15,221 bases of DNA from JBCDBH01 sp039184055 (lineage in GTDB: Bacteria; Acidobacteriota; Thermoanaerobaculia; Multivoradales; J023), in assembly GCA_039184055.1 (NCBI GenBank), contig JBCDBH010000120.1, positions 1 to 15,221 of the forward strand. Reading direction: 5' to 3'. Position 1 is the first letter of the stretch, and the number at the start of each line of letters is the position of its first letter. Positions 6,813 to 13,477 of the stretch are shown here, piece by piece. Below the pieces are notes generated by a model. That model was not told where the DNA came from. It made no database searches and saw only the letters and a program-made list of their open reading frames with translations. The position numbers and the translations under genes are program-made.

Positions 6813-7134
6813 CCGTGCCTCGGTCGCGATCTAGGGCGTTTGCAAGTGGCCGATTCGGAGCTCGTCCAAGAGGTGAGCGTGGAGGTGTTCCAGCGTTTCG
6901 AGAGCATTCCATCCCGCCGCGAGTTGGAGCTGGTGTCAAGGCTTCGAGTTGCTTCCGTCGACGATCGAAGAGTCGCTCGATGGGTGCTTCATCGCCCGCT
7001 GCTTCGCCGTCGCCGTAGATCACGAACGAAAGTCGAAGCGTTCCCGCGAAGGACTTTTCGCTGACCGGATGCTCGGCGAGGAGCGACTGTCCGGGGCCGA
7101 TCGGCCCGTCCGTGATCGGATCGGCGTCGAGTGT
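6813..7134 (-). pseudogene. Truncated, frameshifted duplicate of the gene at 9120-9878
   Basis: This stretch is a near-identical copy of 9126 to about 9620, the C-terminal two-thirds of the minus-strand gene at 9120-9878. Matching blocks include the DNA around 6815-6924 (with 9128-9237) and about 6927-7130 (with 9414-9616). A 174-bp segment is missing between 6924 and 6927, relative to 9238-9413, and there is a 1-nt insertion near 6934, so the C-terminus is out of frame. The preserved peptide includes GPIGPGQSLLAEHPVSEK and VIYGDGEAAGDEAPIERL. Similarity fades beyond 7134, so the signal peptide and most of the beta-sandwich are absent, and no start codon is available. It lies just after a terminator. 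Read as a decayed partial duplication. Confidence 0.85.
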
Positions 7135-7174
7135 GTCCCAGCAGCTGAGGATCTGATGTTCGAGTCGGGATCTG

Positions 7175-7201
7175 TTGACCTGGGGGGAATGCGCCTATAG
7201 A
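7175..7201 (+). promoter_or_regulatory. Weak candidate promoter for the orphan gene at 7370
   Basis: TTGACC (7175-7180) and TATAGA (7196-7201) resemble sigma-70 -35 and -10 boxes, but the 15-bp spacer is short. This is the only such pair seen between the pseudogene and the ATG at 7370; it would give a leader of about 160 nt. Confidence 0.25.
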
Positions 7202-7258
7202 GTCTTGGCTAACAAAGCCTATTTGTGGCGGTGACGGTGGGACTCTCTCGTTTATGTT

Positions 7259-7362
7259 CCCCAGAGCATAGACGTGTCTCTTCTGGGAGTGAGGCACGCC
7301 AGCTCTGATTGTTAAGATTCTAGTGCTGCCAGGCCTGAATGAAATTCATCCCAGAGGAAAGG
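7259..7362 (+). promoter_or_regulatory. Structured 5' leader with mutually exclusive pairings at the ribosome-binding site
   Basis: TCTGGGA (7282-7288) can pair upstream with CCCAGA (7260-7265) or downstream with TCCCAGA (7349-7355). The downstream partner overlaps the start of the purine-rich Shine-Dalgarno AGAGGAAAGG (7353-7362) before ATG 7370. The palindrome AGACGTGTCT (7270-7279) sits in the first loop. This has the geometry of a translational switch, but the pairs are short and no known riboswitch class is recognised. Confidence 0.35.
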
Positions 7363-7369
7363 TAAAAGG

Positions 7370-7909
7370 ATGTCGCTAAATGTAACGTTTCGAGCTGTAG
7401 GTGTGTATTGCTATTTTGAGAATTTAACTGTTCCGAACGTCAGCGAGAGTTCGACTGTAAAGGAGGTCATGGACGAAATCGAGTCACTCAACCTAGGCTT
7501 CTCTTACACTTCTGGTCCTCTTCCTCCTAGCGGTAAAGAGATCGTGGACTCGATCACGTATACGTACACTGATGCTTCTCAACGGCCGCCGAACACTGCG
7601 GACCCGGGACCCGCCAACGGACCACGCGACCTCGACAACAGCATCGCCCCTACCGCGCTTGTTTGGCAGTACTATCGAACCGTGACGGGCTCGATCGGCG
7701 GCGCGGGCCAATCGTATGAGATCAAGATCATCACACCCGGTCAGCCATCGTTTGCCGTAACGGGTGTTACTCAAGATCTCAAAGTACCGCCGAATTTCGA
7801 GATCGGGGCGATCAACTTGACGTGGCGGATCGTACAGATCCAGTTGTCACCCGAGAATCAGATGCGTTTCTTGTCGGCCAAGATGGAAGCGCTCAAGAAA
7901 CGTACCTGA
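7370..7909 (+). CDS. Hypothetical 179-residue protein (orphan, atypical composition)
   Basis: ATG 7370 follows AGAGGAAAGG, a good ribosome-binding site, and the gene ends in TGA just before a strong terminator, so it is a self-contained unit. No family is recognised. There is no signal peptide or transmembrane segment. The N-terminus (VTFRAVGVYCYFENLTVPNV then STVKEVMDEIESL) could be a beta-hairpin followed by a helix, loosely like a beta-grasp start, which is speculative. The middle is Pro/Asn/Asp-rich; the end is a predicted strand (LTWRIVQIQL) and a charged helix. Codon use and GC, especially in the first 130 bases, are clearly more A/T-rich than the neighbours, suggesting recent acquisition. 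It is the only apparently cytoplasmic product in the window. Confidence 0.75.
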   Translation: MSLNVTFRAVGVYCYFENLTVPNVSESSTVKEVMDEIESLNLGFSYTSGPLPPSGKEIVDSITYTYTDASQRPPNTADPGPANGPRDLDNSIAPTALVWQYYRTVTGSIGGAGQSYEIKIITPGQPSFAVTGVTQDLKVPPNFEIGAINLTWRIVQIQLSPENQMRFLSAKMEALKKRT

Positions 7910-7970
7910 CACTTACCACATCTTCCATCTCGAGCGTGGACGGCGCCCGTTGACGCTATCGAGGTGACGG

Positions 7971-7995
7971 GGCGGCTCCGAAGAGCCGCCTTTTT
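7971..7995 (+). terminator. Intrinsic terminator of the 7370 gene
   Basis: GGCGGCTC (7971-7978), CGAA loop, GAGCCGCC (7983-7990), then TTTTT (7991-7995). Same stem and loop as at 6773. Confidence 0.92.
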
Positions 7996-8173
7996 AGCTG
8001 CAAGTCTCACCACACGTCGTAGCGAAGCGCGGCAACGTGCGTGAGATCTGGGCAGCGCAGGGATGAGCGACCGTAGGCGTACCCGAGGTACGTCGAGGGA
8101 GCGAAGAACGAGCACGCCCAGAGATTGCGTGCGTTGCCGCGCTGCAGCCGACGGGCTGGTGAGATTTGCAGGT
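7996..8173. repeat. 178-bp imperfect inverted repeat between convergent genes
   Basis: The outer arms are AGCTGCAAGTCTCACCA (7996-8012) and TGGTGAGATTTGCAGGT (8157-8173): 16 of 17 positions pair, one as G-U. A second exact 12-bp arm is AGCGCGGCAACG (8026-8037) with CGTTGCCGCGCT (8132-8143). A third is TCTGGGC (8047-8053) with GCCCAGA (8116-8122). The central loop holds a small hairpin, CGTAC (8078-8082) with GTACG (8088-8092). The element fills the gap from the T-run of the upstream terminator to the stop codon of the minus-strand gene. It could be a palindromic (BIME/MITE-like) element or a structured RNA; no known class is recognised. Confidence 0.7.
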
Positions 8174-9123
8174 TAGTGGTTGTTGAAAAACACGTTCCAA
8201 ACGGGGTGGGCGATCTGGTTGGTGCCTCGCGCGACCGAGCGGTAGGCGAGGAGATGACCGTGGCGATCGACTTCGGTCGATGGCCAGTAGCCGAGATCGA
8301 TCGAGACGATGTGGCTGCCGAGAGGCATGAGCTCGTTTTCTTGGCTTCGGCCGTCGTGGTTGGTGTCGAACCAGAGCTCGAGCTCGTCGAAGATGCGATC
8401 GTCGGCCGAGATCCGCCCGTCTTCGTTGCCACCGCTCAGGGCGTCGTCGAATACGGCCAGGGCGCGAAAGCCGTTCGGATCGTCTGATGTCGGCTGCGAC
8501 GTTTCATCACCGAAGATCTCCAGACCGTTGTCGATCCAGCCATTGCCGTCACGATCGAGAACGAGAAAGGCCTCGCGTGCACGCGCCGCCGTCCATGCGG
8601 TGGGTTCGGTGAAGCCGTCACCATCGTGATCGAATTCGACGCCTCTCGATACGTCGGTCAACGAGAGCTCATCGTCATCGAAGCTGAAGAGCAGCGGATC
8701 GTCCAAGCAGTCGGCTGGTCTCCAGTCGGCATCGCAGTTGCACTTCATGTCGACGATCACGTCGCCTTTCTTCTTGCAGCTGAACGGGCAGATCAGACCG
8801 GTGACTTTCATCTCGATCAACGAGGCTGAAATGAACCATGGTTCGATGTTCTGTTGACCACCAAAACGCGGTAGGCAGACGGCGGAGCAAAGAGCAGGGA
8901 TCGTGCGGCACTCGCCTTCGGCGGTTGCATTGGCGGTGGCGGGCGAGGTGTGGCCACAGCCGTCGGTGCAGGTGAAGGCCCAACTCTTCGTGAGTGAAGG
9001 GGTCGGACAGGCGTTCGCGTAGGTGTTCGTTGTATTGCTGATGTGAATCGTGTCCGGGCATGCGACTCCGAACGACGAGACGGCCACGAAGGTCAGGAGA
9101 GTAGCGACGAGCAACGCTTTCAT
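8173..9123 (-). CDS. Secreted cysteine-rich protein with bacterial EF-hand-type calcium motifs
   Basis: 316 residues. ATG (complement of 9121-9123) overlaps the stop of the upstream gene as ATGA, which fixes the start and implies translational coupling; a longer frame to 9225 only reads the neighbour out of frame. Residues 1-21 form a signal peptide before Cys22. About 22-140 is Cys-rich (12 Cys), suggesting disulfides outside the cytoplasm. About 160-300 matches the repeat-rich bacterial family with D-x-D-x-DG loops around a GLEIFGD motif: DHDGDGF (165-171), DRDGNGWID (190-198), NEDGRISADD (233-242) and DTNHDGRSQENE (253-264), with NGFRALAVFD between. These are EF-hand/dockerin-like calcium loops. 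The catalytic role is unknown; it is probably structural or adhesive. It ends at TAA directly at the 7996-8173 inverted repeat. Confidence 0.85.
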   Translation of the reverse strand: MKALLVATLLTFVAVSSFGVACPDTIHISNTTNTYANACPTPSLTKSWAFTCTDGCGHTSPATANATAEGECRTIPALCSAVCLPRFGGQQNIEPWFISASLIEMKVTGLICPFSCKKKGDVIVDMKCNCDADWRPADCLDDPLLFSFDDDELSLTDVSRGVEFDHDGDGFTEPTAWTAARAREAFLVLDRDGNGWIDNGLEIFGDETSQPTSDDPNGFRALAVFDDALSGGNEDGRISADDRIFDELELWFDTNHDGRSQENELMPLGSHIVSIDLGYWPSTEVDRHGHLLAYRSVARGTNQIAHPVWNVFFNNH

Positions 9124-9878
9124 TGCCGTGCCTCGGTCGCGATCTCGGGCGTTTGCAGGCGGCCGATTCGGAGCTCGTCCAAGAGGTGAGCGTGGAGCCC
9201 TTCCAGCGTTTCGAGAGCATTCCATCCCGCCGCGAGTCGATCGGCGGCGTCGTCGACCGAATACGAAACCGCACGGGCCGAAGGGCCCGGGACCGACGCA
9301 CGTCCTGGAAGGATAGGTTGGTTGCGGTCGATCCGTTCGGTGAGCTGACGCAGATGGTGTTCGGGGCGTGGGGTTTCGTCGACGTCTTCGATCAGGGCGC
9401 CCACCGCATCGATGAGCTGGGTCAAGGCTTCGAGTTGCTCACGCCGACGATCGAAGAGTCGCTCGATGGGCGCTTCATCGCCCGCTGCTTCGCCGTCGCC
9501 GTAGATCACGAACGAAAGTCGAAGCGTTCCCGCGAAAGGCTTTTCGCTGACCGGATGCTCGGCGAGGAGCGACTGCCCGGGGCCGATCGGCCCGTCCGCG
9601 ATCGGATCGGTGTCGAGCGCGGGTGGTGCGGTTGGATCGAAGCTCGGCCAGCGATCGTAGGTTCGACCGCCACGCTCGAGATCGGAACCGTCGCGGTGCT
9701 GGAGAAGAACGTCGTAGCCCCACGTGACGATGGTTTTGTCACCGTGATTGGTGATCGTGAACTTGATACAGGAACAGTCTTCGTCGAATCGTTTATCGGT
9801 CAATTCGACATCGACGATCGGAGTTGCGAGGAGAGGGGCCGAGAAAGACAAGAGGCAGAATGTGATCAAGATTCTCAT
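9120..9878 (-). CDS. Secreted beta-sandwich plus helical protein, coupled to the EF-hand gene
   Basis: 252 residues. Start ATG (complement of 9876-9878) is preceded by AGGGAG at suitable spacing and begins a clear signal peptide (MRILITFCLLSFSAPLLA); an upstream in-frame extension to 9953 buries that signal and is rejected. About 20-130 looks like an Ig-like beta-sandwich (IKFTITNHGDKTIVTWGY, GPIGPGQS, LRLSFVIYGDG). About 140-252 is helical and charged (ERLFDRRREQLEALTQL, DDAADRLAAGWNALETLEG). No named family is recognised. The stop overlaps the next start (ATGA), so the two form an operon and probably act together outside the cell. A decayed partial copy of this gene lies at 6813-7134. Confidence 0.82.
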   Translation of the reverse strand: MRILITFCLLSFSAPLLATPIVDVELTDKRFDEDCSCIKFTITNHGDKTIVTWGYDVLLQHRDGSDLERGGRTYDRWPSFDPTAPPALDTDPIADGPIGPGQSLLAEHPVSEKPFAGTLRLSFVIYGDGEAAGDEAPIERLFDRRREQLEALTQLIDAVGALIEDVDETPRPEHHLRQLTERIDRNQPILPGRASVPGPSARAVSYSVDDAADRLAAGWNALETLEGLHAHLLDELRIGRLQTPEIATEARQ

Positions 9879-10009
9879 GGAGATCTCCCTGATGATTTTT
9901 TGGGACGGAGATACTCTTCGTTCACGGGCCGTGCATGCACCGGTTACGGACATGATGGCCTGTGGGCTTCAGAATTTTCTCAATCAGCGTAGATTGTTGT
10001 TTCCGATGT

Positions 10010-10101
10010 GTCAAGTGAGCCCACTTGCTTGACGCACCGCTGCTGGTTGCGGCTTCCCCCATCGAGCGAGATCCCACGTTTTCTTTGCATCCGATCGGAT
10101 G
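10010..10101. promoter_or_regulatory. Dyads in the divergent intergenic region
   Basis: The gap 9879-10244 separates divergent genes. CAAGTG (10012-10017) and CACTTG (10022-10027) form a 6-bp dyad with a 4-bp gap; overlapping it, GTCAAG (10010-10015) also faces CTTGAC (10028-10033). A 14-bp perfect palindrome, CATCCGATCGGATG, lies at 10088-10101. These are candidate operators. No convincing sigma-70 or sigma-54 pair was found for either gene. Confidence 0.4.
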
Positions 10102-10108
10102 AGAAGAC

Positions 10109-10190
10109 GGTGCGAGCGCGGCTGTCTACCGTGGCATGCGTTCGGCGGTGTACGCCGAACGGGTCTTCGGGCTCGCATCGGGTGCGAGTC
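10109..10190 (+). promoter_or_regulatory. Structured leader with competing helices upstream of the CARDB gene
   Basis: GGTGCGAGC (10109-10117) can pair over nine positions with GCTCGCATC (10171-10179), enclosing a strong hairpin GTTCGGC/GCCGAAC (10140-10146 with 10154-10160, 7-nt loop). The same strand can instead form CTCGCA/TGCGAG (10172-10177 with 10183-10188) or GGGTC/GGCTC around a TTCG tetraloop (10161-10174). No known riboswitch or tRNA fits. It ends about 55 nt before the start codon. Confidence 0.4.
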
Positions 10191-10244
10191 CCGGGTCCAC
10201 CGACAACATGTGTCCACATCGAGTTGGGCTCGAAAGGAGAAGTT

Positions 10245-12089
10245 GTGTTCAAACGACAGTCGAATCGGAGATGGCTGGTGCTGCTCGTCATCGTGGCGAT
10301 GGTCTTTCCCGCGCTGAGCGGCGCGCAGACGGGTGATCGCAAGACCGGTGAGCCGTGTCGCTATTGCAGCAATTGTGGGGCGTGCGGAACGATCGCGTGG
10401 AGCGCGTGTCGTGACATCCGGATCGTTGCCGTGGATGGCGATTTTTCGTCGGCGCCGATCGGTCAGCCATTGACCTTCGAGGTTTTCAACGACGTCGATA
10501 TCGATGCACCGTTCAGCACGTGCACCAACCTGGTCGCGCTGTCGATGAACGTCGATGTCGAGTCGGCGGATGGCTTTACCGTGACCAGCAAGGTGCCGGC
10601 GACGAATCGCCCGCAGGGCGATCGCATTACCGTTGTGCCACAGAGTGGCGCCGACTTTCGCAGCACGATCCAGCTGCGGATCGAATTCGTCGGCACGACC
10701 GGGCCGATCGTCACCTGCTCGGCGTGCAATGTGAACTACCGCACGGTCGAGATCACGGTGCCGGACGGCGCCAATGCCACCGACCTCGTGGTCGAGCCAC
10801 CGACCTATGAGTTCCTTCCGGATCATCCACAATTCAATACGCGGGTGACGGCCCGCGCGGTCAATGTCGGCGCGGCTCCGGTCGATTCGACGGTGATTCT
10901 CGAGTGGAAGCTCGACGATCCAGGCCGCGATTGGGTGGAGAAGGTCCGCTGCTCGGCTTTGGACTTCAACGCCAACGGTTCTTGTCAGTTCGAGGAGCTG
11001 GTGTGGCGCGAAGTGGGGAGCAATCGCATCGATTTCTGGGTCGATCGCGCCGACCGCGTCACCGAGTCGATGAACGACAACAATCAGGCGGTGTTGTTCG
11101 TCGAGATTCCGGAGCCGGCGGCGGATCTGCAGCCGGTGAGCGCGAGCCTGGCGGCCCCGGCGACGGTCGGCGCACCCGCTACCGTGCTGGTGAACGTGCG
11201 CAACGGTGGCAATCGGTCGAGCGTCGCGACCGAGGTCGAGCTGTGTGCCGCCAGCACCTGTACCCGTGGTGTCTTGGCGGCGCTCGCGCCGGGAGCGTCG
11301 AGCACGGCTGCGGTGCTGTGGACGCCGAGCAGCGTGGGGCCGATCCCGGTGATCGTGGCGGTCGATCCCGACGACGATGTCGTCGAGCTCACCAACGCCA
11401 ACAATGCGCTCGCCACGACGTTGCAAGCAGGCGCGCCGCTCGGCGATCTACCCGACTTTTTCCTCGAGCCGAGCTCGATCACGGTGTCGCCGTCGAGCCC
11501 ACAGACGTTGACCAGCATGCTGGTCTATACGATCCGGGTGCACAACGAAGCGGGCGCGGGGGATCTGCCGGCCGGCCAGACGCTGCAGGTCGATCTCGAT
11601 ATCGATGGCAACAACGTGCGTCGATTCCTGATCACCGAGGGGATCGCCGCCGGCGGCTGGGTGGAACGTCAACATGTCGGTGGCGCGCTGGGCGCGGGGC
11701 TGCACAACGTGTCGGTCGAGGCCAACCCCGATCAGATCCTCGCCGAGCAGGACGACAACTACATCGACAATTCCCGCACGCTGTTCTTCAACGTTTCGGG
11801 CTCGCCCGGTGACGTGAGCTGTGCCGGGACCTGGACGCTGACCGGGGTCGGACACGACGACGTGCAATCGACCCAGGGCAGCGTGGTCGCCGACGCCTCG
11901 GGACAACCGTGTGAAGTCTATTGGGGCAACAACCAGCCGACCGGTGTCTGCTGGGAAACGGTCAACCCCGACAACGGTTTCAGCGCCAGCTGGTATCGGG
12001 ACGGCAACACCTGTCCCGTTCGGGTGATCGCGATCAACGATCAGGGTACTTTCGAATATACGGTGAGCATCGACCCGCCCCCGCAATGA
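10245..12089 (+). CDS. Secreted CARDB-repeat protein with N-terminal cysteine cluster
   Basis: 614 residues from GTG 10245, chosen because AAAGGAGA (10233-10240) sits at ideal spacing and a signal peptide starts there (basic MFKRQSNRR, then WLVLLVIVAMVFPALSGA). The frame extends to 10008 but that part is not protein-like and covers the structured leader. Just after the signal is a CxxCxxCxxC cluster (C38, C41, C44, C47) plus C55. Three CARDB-like beta-sandwich domains follow: about 175-290 (ATDLVVEPPTYEF to NDNNQAVLFV), about 293-400 (ADLQPVSASL to ELTNANNAL) and about 405-525 (LPDFFLEPSS to QDDNYIDNSRTL). About 525-614 is another small domain (CAGTWTLTGVGHDD, VCWETVNPD). CARDB domains are adhesion-type modules of extracellular proteins. 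Its own terminator follows; it is likely monocistronic. Confidence 0.85.
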   Translation: MFKRQSNRRWLVLLVIVAMVFPALSGAQTGDRKTGEPCRYCSNCGACGTIAWSACRDIRIVAVDGDFSSAPIGQPLTFEVFNDVDIDAPFSTCTNLVALSMNVDVESADGFTVTSKVPATNRPQGDRITVVPQSGADFRSTIQLRIEFVGTTGPIVTCSACNVNYRTVEITVPDGANATDLVVEPPTYEFLPDHPQFNTRVTARAVNVGAAPVDSTVILEWKLDDPGRDWVEKVRCSALDFNANGSCQFEELVWREVGSNRIDFWVDRADRVTESMNDNNQAVLFVEIPEPAADLQPVSASLAAPATVGAPATVLVNVRNGGNRSSVATEVELCAASTCTRGVLAALAPGASSTAAVLWTPSSVGPIPVIVAVDPDDDVVELTNANNALATTLQAGAPLGDLPDFFLEPSSITVSPSSPQTLTSMLVYTIRVHNEAGAGDLPAGQTLQVDLDIDGNNVRRFLITEGIAAGGWVERQHVGGALGAGLHNVSVEANPDQILAEQDDNYIDNSRTLFFNVSGSPGDVSCAGTWTLTGVGHDDVQSTQGSVVADASGQPCEVYWGNNQPTGVCWETVNPDNGFSASWYRDGNTCPVRVIAINDQGTFEYTVSIDPPPQ

Positions 12090-12124
12090 CGTACGGACCG
12101 TCGAGGACGTGCTGATCGAGGCTA

Positions 12125-12156
12125 GGGAGCCGCCAGAGGGTGCGGCTCCCTTTTTT
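12125..12156 (+). terminator. Intrinsic terminator of the CARDB gene
   Basis: GGGAGCCGC (12125-12133) pairs with GCGGCTCCC (12142-12150), 8-nt loop, followed by TTTTTT (12151-12156). There is no U-tract on the minus strand, so it serves the plus-strand gene. The convergent AraC gene ends 17 bp further on. Confidence 0.92.
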
Positions 12157-12172
12157 GCTTGTGCGGATGGGG

Positions 12173-13342
12173 TCAGGGTGACGAGGTCACCGGCGAGGTC
12201 GTGTGATGCGCCGTGGGGGATCGATCACGTGTCGTCGCGCTGACAAAGGCCTTGGGTGTGACGCCGACATGTCGTTTGAATGCCCGATAGAAGCTGGCGC
12301 TGCTCCCGAAGCCGACCTGGTAGGCAAGGTCGAGCATGGTGATCGATCCTTCGTTTTGCGTCTCGAGCAGGCGCCGAGCCTCGTCGATCCGCAGACGATT
12401 GATGTAGTCGTAAAAGCTGGTTTCCAATCCCTGGTTGATGGCTTGGGAGAGATGGTGACGCGACACGTCGAGACGATCGGCGAGCGCACCGAGGGACAAT
12501 CCCTCGTCGAGAAACGGTTGTTCTTCACGCATCAGCCGCTCGAGTCGTTCGAGGATCCGGTCCGAGCCATCGCTTTGCAGAGTCGACTTCAGGTAGCGGA
12601 TCTCACGCGCCGGGAGCGAATCGAGCAGACGCCGAGGATGGACCAGCATCAGATAGCCGACCCCGTAGATCAGCGAGCACAGCACCAGGATGATGCCGGT
12701 GACCAGCCAATCGAACCAGGCGCGGGTCAGCATCATGGTCAAACCCGCGATGACGTCGAAGATCGCGGTGAGCAGGATGGCGAAGAGGAGCCGGGGCAGC
12801 CAATAGAGCTTCCAATGCGCGACCTCGGGGGGCTCGGTCGAGTCGCCGAGGGGGAGACGCATCTCCTTGACGGTGCGATGGGCCAGGGTGAGGCTCGTCG
12901 CCGCCACCAGGGAGTAATAGAGCACGATGAGGAAGTTGATCGGTGTGCCGAACCAATGCACGAGGTCGTAATAGCGAGCCTTCTCGGCGGCGGGGAGCAG
13001 AAAGAAAGGAATCCCCGGGAGCAACCAGACCACAGTACTCGCCAAGAGCGCGCATTCGATGCGGCTCCAGGGTTTGCCGGCGAGTCGACGCACATACGAA
13101 AGGGTGAGCGGGCCGAGTAGGAACCACAGCGGAAAGAGCAGGCCCTTGAGATGGGGCCAGCGTGCTTCGAACCCCTCGATGGCGAGCACGTGTAGCAGGG
13201 TCACCGTCGAGGTGACGAGCAAGAGCAGGGCGAGCACGCGATGACCCGAGCGGCCGTTCGCGGTGCCTCGGGTCAGCAACACCGTTACCAAGAAGAGGCC
13301 GTGGAGGGCGAAGACGAGGAGCAGGGTTCCGATCAATGACAT
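12173..13342 (-). CDS. Membrane-embedded AraC-family transcriptional regulator
   Basis: 389 residues. About residues 1-240 hold seven hydrophobic segments (for example IGTLLLVFALHGLFLVTVLL, VLALLLLVTSTVTLLHVLA, LLFPLWFLLGPLTLSYV, WFDWLVTGIILVLCSLIYGV), a 7TM sensor-like arrangement. The C-terminal 100 residues are an AraC/XylS double helix-turn-helix: DRLDVSRHHLSQAIN, SFYDYINRLRIDEARRLL, then MLDLAYQVGFGSSASFYRAF and KRHVGVTPKAF, the classic GFxSxSxFxRxFK signature. Such proteins sense a signal at the membrane and bind DNA from there. The start ATG (complement of 13340-13342) has only a weak GGAAG-like site. It is divergent from the CHAT lipoprotein gene, 135 bp apart, which makes that gene or itself its most likely target (inference). 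Confidence 0.93.
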   Translation of the reverse strand: MSLIGTLLLVFALHGLFLVTVLLTRGTANGRSGHRVLALLLLVTSTVTLLHVLAIEGFEARWPHLKGLLFPLWFLLGPLTLSYVRRLAGKPWSRIECALLASTVVWLLPGIPFFLLPAAEKARYYDLVHWFGTPINFLIVLYYSLVAATSLTLAHRTVKEMRLPLGDSTEPPEVAHWKLYWLPRLLFAILLTAIFDVIAGLTMMLTRAWFDWLVTGIILVLCSLIYGVGYLMLVHPRRLLDSLPAREIRYLKSTLQSDGSDRILERLERLMREEQPFLDEGLSLGALADRLDVSRHHLSQAINQGLETSFYDYINRLRIDEARRLLETQNEGSITMLDLAYQVGFGSSASFYRAFKRHVGVTPKAFVSATTRDRSPTAHHTTSPVTSSP

Positions 13343-13477
13343 ATCGCTTCCGGTGGTGGTCGTTGACGTGCGCTCGTAAGTGGAACGTTAGCGCAATCAT
13401 GTGGTCATAGCATGGTCTTGGGGTGGGTGGAATCGCCCCGGGGTCGACCCGCTGAAGACGATAAGCTCGATTGAGTC

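Noticed and set aside
7996..8173. Integron attC site
   Set aside because: Too long, no GTTRRRY/RYYYAAC core sites at the arms, and no integrase or cassette array seen.
9124..9225. 34-residue N-terminal extension of the EF-hand protein
   Set aside because: It merely reads the upstream gene in another frame; the ATGA overlap start leads straight into a signal peptide.
10132..10147. Sigma-54 element TGGCAT-N5-CGGCG before the CARDB gene
   Set aside because: GG and GC have correct spacing, but the TTGC half is poor and it falls inside the strong leader hairpin.
10160..10210. tRNA-like T-arm (GGGTGCGAGTCCC)
   Set aside because: No matching 5' acceptor strand, D-arm or proper anticodon arm could be placed, and the T-loop is non-canonical.
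10008..10244. 79-residue N-terminal extension of the CARDB protein
   Set aside because: It buries the signal peptide, is not protein-like, and the ideal ribosome-binding site precedes GTG 10245.
10011..11426. 471-codon minus-strand open frame
   Set aside because: Antisense to the CARDB gene, Arg/His-rich, with no domain or signal.
12203..13120. 305-codon plus-strand open frame
   Set aside because: Antisense to the AraC regulator, whose helix-turn-helix signature is unambiguous.
13363..13391. Sigma-70 promoter (TTGACG) for the CHAT gene
   Set aside because: No acceptable -10 box at 16-18 bp spacing.
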